A stretch of DNA of 32,686 nucleotides. It comes from CAZDME01 sp964506785 [NCBI: uncultured bacterium]. Its GTDB lineage: Bacteria; CAZDME01; JAYEMH01. This document shows positions 31,586-32,686 of the stretch, piece after piece; the stretch's first letter is position 1; each line of letters begins with the position of its first letter. The stretch spans positions 1 through 32,686 of the forward strand of contig CAZDME010000008.1 of the NCBI GenBank assembly GCA_964506785.1, in the 5' to 3' direction. The translations under genes were made by a program, and so were the position numbers. The notes beneath the pieces are model-generated. The model saw only the letters and a list, made by a program, of their open reading frames with translations, did no database searches and had not been told where the DNA came from.

Positions 31586-31855
31586 TTAAATACCTACCAG
31601 TTTTGATAAATGCTCTTCCGCCGGTTTAAATTTCGGGTCAAGTTCTAATGTCTTGGTAAACATCTCTTTAGCTTCAAGCAAAAGGTTTTTACCCTCATAA
31701 ACCAGACCTAGATTATAATATCCCTGCGGATTTTCCGGTTCTAATTCAATTGCTTTTTTAAAAGCTGACAGGGCTTCCTCATATCTCTGATTAAGGAAAT
31801 AAAGCTTGCCTAAATCCAGGTAATCTTCAGCCTTTTTAACTTCCTTCTTGTCCAT
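31586..31855 (-). CDS. Small TPR-repeat protein
   Basis: The 89-residue protein consists almost entirely of two tetratricopeptide repeats (about 10-43 and 44-77; AIELEPENPQGYYNLGLVYE marks the junction). There is no signal peptide or membrane segment, so it is probably cytoplasmic. It begins 2 nt after rpsU and ends 4 nt before the lipoprotein gene. The partner is unknown. Confidence 0.8.
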   Translation of the reverse strand: MDKKEVKKAEDYLDLGKLYFLNQRYEEALSAFKKAIELEPENPQGYYNLGLVYEGKNLLLEAKEMFTKTLELDPKFKPAEEHLSKLVGI

Positions 31856-31857
31856 TT

Positions 31858-32031
31858 CTATCTTTGCTTTCCTGGCCGGCTGGTTTTTGCCCGTCGTTTT
31901 CTTTCGCTGGGCTTTTCATAATGCTCATGCCTTTTAATCTCTTGGATTATTCCTTCGCGGTCCACCTTCTTTTTAAAGCGGCGCAAAGCCCTCTCTAAAG
32001 GCTCATTGGGCCTTAATTCTACTTTAGACAA
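31858..32031 (-). CDS. rpsU: 30S ribosomal protein S21
   Basis: S21 is a small basic protein of the 30S platform that helps start-site selection. The protein reads [18 protein letters not shown] then [17 protein letters not shown] and a basic tail, all typical. I chose the TTG at 32031 (57 residues) because family members begin 1-3 residues before this block and AAAGGGGTG lies about 9-11 nt upstream. An ATG at 32085 would add 18 unusual residues and has no Shine-Dalgarno sequence. It is the first gene of the lipid operon. Confidence 0.9.
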   Translation of the reverse strand: MSKVELRPNEPLERALRRFKKKVDREGIIQEIKRHEHYEKPSERKRRAKTSRPGKQR

Positions 32032-32460
32032 TTTTCTTAACACCCCTTTCTTAAATATACCATCCACAAATTGCAATAACCTCATCTGCCGTCATACAAA
32101 TGATAATTAAGCTATCAGGTTGCCGGGAGCTCAAACATTCTTCATCAAAATACCAGCTTATCGGGGTTTTCCTGATTTCCTAATTTCCCGACATCCTTCA
32201 TTCCTACTTACTGATAATCCAATATCCCCACTTTCCCGGTAATTCAATCATTGTGGATTAACGGCGAGATTTTAATCCATATATCATTAATAGCATAATA
32301 TAGCATAGTTCGTTCCCTTTGTAAAGGGATGAATTTTTGCAGTTATGTCAAGATAATTGGGCGCTTTCATATTGAAGCTTTCTGATTTTAGGCTCTTTGA
32401 TAAAGGCAAATCTGTAATCAGGCATATCCTTTTCTGGCTGTTGTCCCTGCCTAAATTGAC
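32032..32460. other. Long non-coding leader of rpsU and 3' flank of the transposase
   Basis: No protein gene is supported here. The rpsU promoter is at 32297-32325, leaving a leader of about 260 nt. The leader has several GGAAATTAGG/GGAAATCAGG-like repeats on the minus strand (about 32164-32188), but I could not fold it into a known riboswitch. From 32330 to 32460 lies AT-rich sequence downstream of the transposase stop, which may contain an insertion-sequence end I cannot delimit. Confidence 0.5.
32297..32325 (-). promoter_or_regulatory. Promoter of the rpsU-lipid operon
   Basis: On the minus strand TTTACA (32320-32325), 17 bp, then TATATT (32297-32302). The -35 lies in a small palindrome CCCTTTACAAAGGG. 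A second TTGACA nearby (32345-32350) has no matching -10. Confidence 0.6.
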
Positions 32461-32686
32461 TTATGATACCATATACCCAAAGAGTAAGGCTTTGTTCCGA
32501 TTTAAAATACCCTTGACCTTTATCCGTCTCCTGATTTCTTCCAACTCTCGCTCTAAGTGGTTGGTGGTGCTGATAAAATCCTTATCATCACTAAAATCAT
32601 ATTTGTATATCTTGCTTGCCTGAAACATCATCTCCCGCCGATTCTTTGCTTTATGTCTAATACTTTTAGACACATCCCTAAGTTTA
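32461..32686 (-). CDS. Transposase, C-terminal part (IS256/Mutator-like), cut by window edge
   Basis: About 75 residues are visible and the frame stays open to the right edge (KLRDVSKSIRHK...). The stretch FISTTNHLERELEEIRRRIK matches the 'TTN-xxER-xxxxRRR-x-K-xxG' block near the C-terminus of IS256/Mutator-type DDE transposases. The catalytic residues lie outside the window, so the family and whether it is intact cannot be settled. It marks a mobile element next to the rpsU operon. Confidence 0.6.
   Translation of the reverse strand, partial: KLRDVSKSIRHKAKNRREMMFQASKIYKYDFSDDKDFISTTNHLERELEEIRRRIKVKGILNRNKALLFGYMVS

Noticed and set aside
32110-32135. CCCGGCAACC on the minus strand as part of a SAM-I riboswitch
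   Set aside because: Only this short motif matches; the other conserved SAM-I blocks are missing.
1-32686. Protein genes on the plus strand and CRISPR arrays
   Set aside because: Plus-strand open frames lie opposite well-supported minus-strand genes and show no family features. No regularly spaced direct repeats are present.

Overview
The window looks like a stretch of chromosome from an uncultured, moderately AT-rich bacterium with a diderm-type envelope: Lgt, a lipobox protein, Sec-type signal peptides and a type IV pilin-like protein. Every supported gene is on the minus strand, so the region is one long co-directional block. Ribosome binding sites (GGAGG/GGGAG) and promoters (TTGACA, 16-17 bp, TATAAT-like) are of the usual bacterial kind. 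The pilin style and gene mix suggest a candidate phylum such as Omnitrophota. That placement is a low-confidence inference.

Layout from high to low coordinates, which is the direction of transcription. (1) 32686-32461: the end of a transposase, cut by the window edge. (2) 32325-28614: a promoter with a ~260-nt leader, then a tight operon: rpsU, a small TPR protein, an LPP20-like lipoprotein, the phospholipid genes pgsA-plsY-gpsA, a MerR-type regulator and tRNA-Pro. (3) 28495-21350: aspartate-family synthesis, hom - pilin-like gene - thrC - apgM-like gene - lysC - cimA. No classical thrB is present and the apgM-like gene may stand in for it. (4) 21295-15572: bioY, gltX, nrnA, an M50/CBS membrane protease, tRNA-Arg, a PilZ protein and lgt. 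(5) 15466-12251: smc with its own promoter. (6) 12181-8578: an apparently exported AmmeMemoRadiSam system (radical SAM enzyme plus a MEMO-AMMECR1 fusion) overlapping a DsbD/CcdA-like membrane redox protein and a DUF3006 protein. (7) 8545-3917: promoter, FMN riboswitch with terminator, then ribD (deaminase domain only), ribE, ribBA, ribH, nusB and a PHP phosphoesterase. (8) 3920-2458: tRNA-Val, tRNA-Asp and three small envelope-type genes. (9) 2432-225: promoter, tRNA-Phe, glmS, an interrupted tRNA-Thr-like sequence and a terminator. (10) 148-1: promoter, operator-like repeats and the first codons of an ArsR-type regulator.

The most interesting signal is a family of short palindromic insertions with ends CCCCGTTAG...CTAACGGGG, 54-86 bp long and flanked by 4-bp AT-rich duplications (two exact, one 3 of 4). 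One lies in the anticodon loop of a tRNA-Thr-like sequence (295-376). One lies in the P6 loop of the FMN riboswitch (8336-8389). One lies in frame inside the MEMO domain (10448-10533), where removing it restores the family's normal sequence. A decayed fourth copy may lie at 5212-5325. The behaviour resembles Rickettsia palindromic elements: a non-coding miniature element that lands in hairpin loops and protein loops. The second notable theme is the exported AmmeMemoRadiSam/DsbD-like operon.
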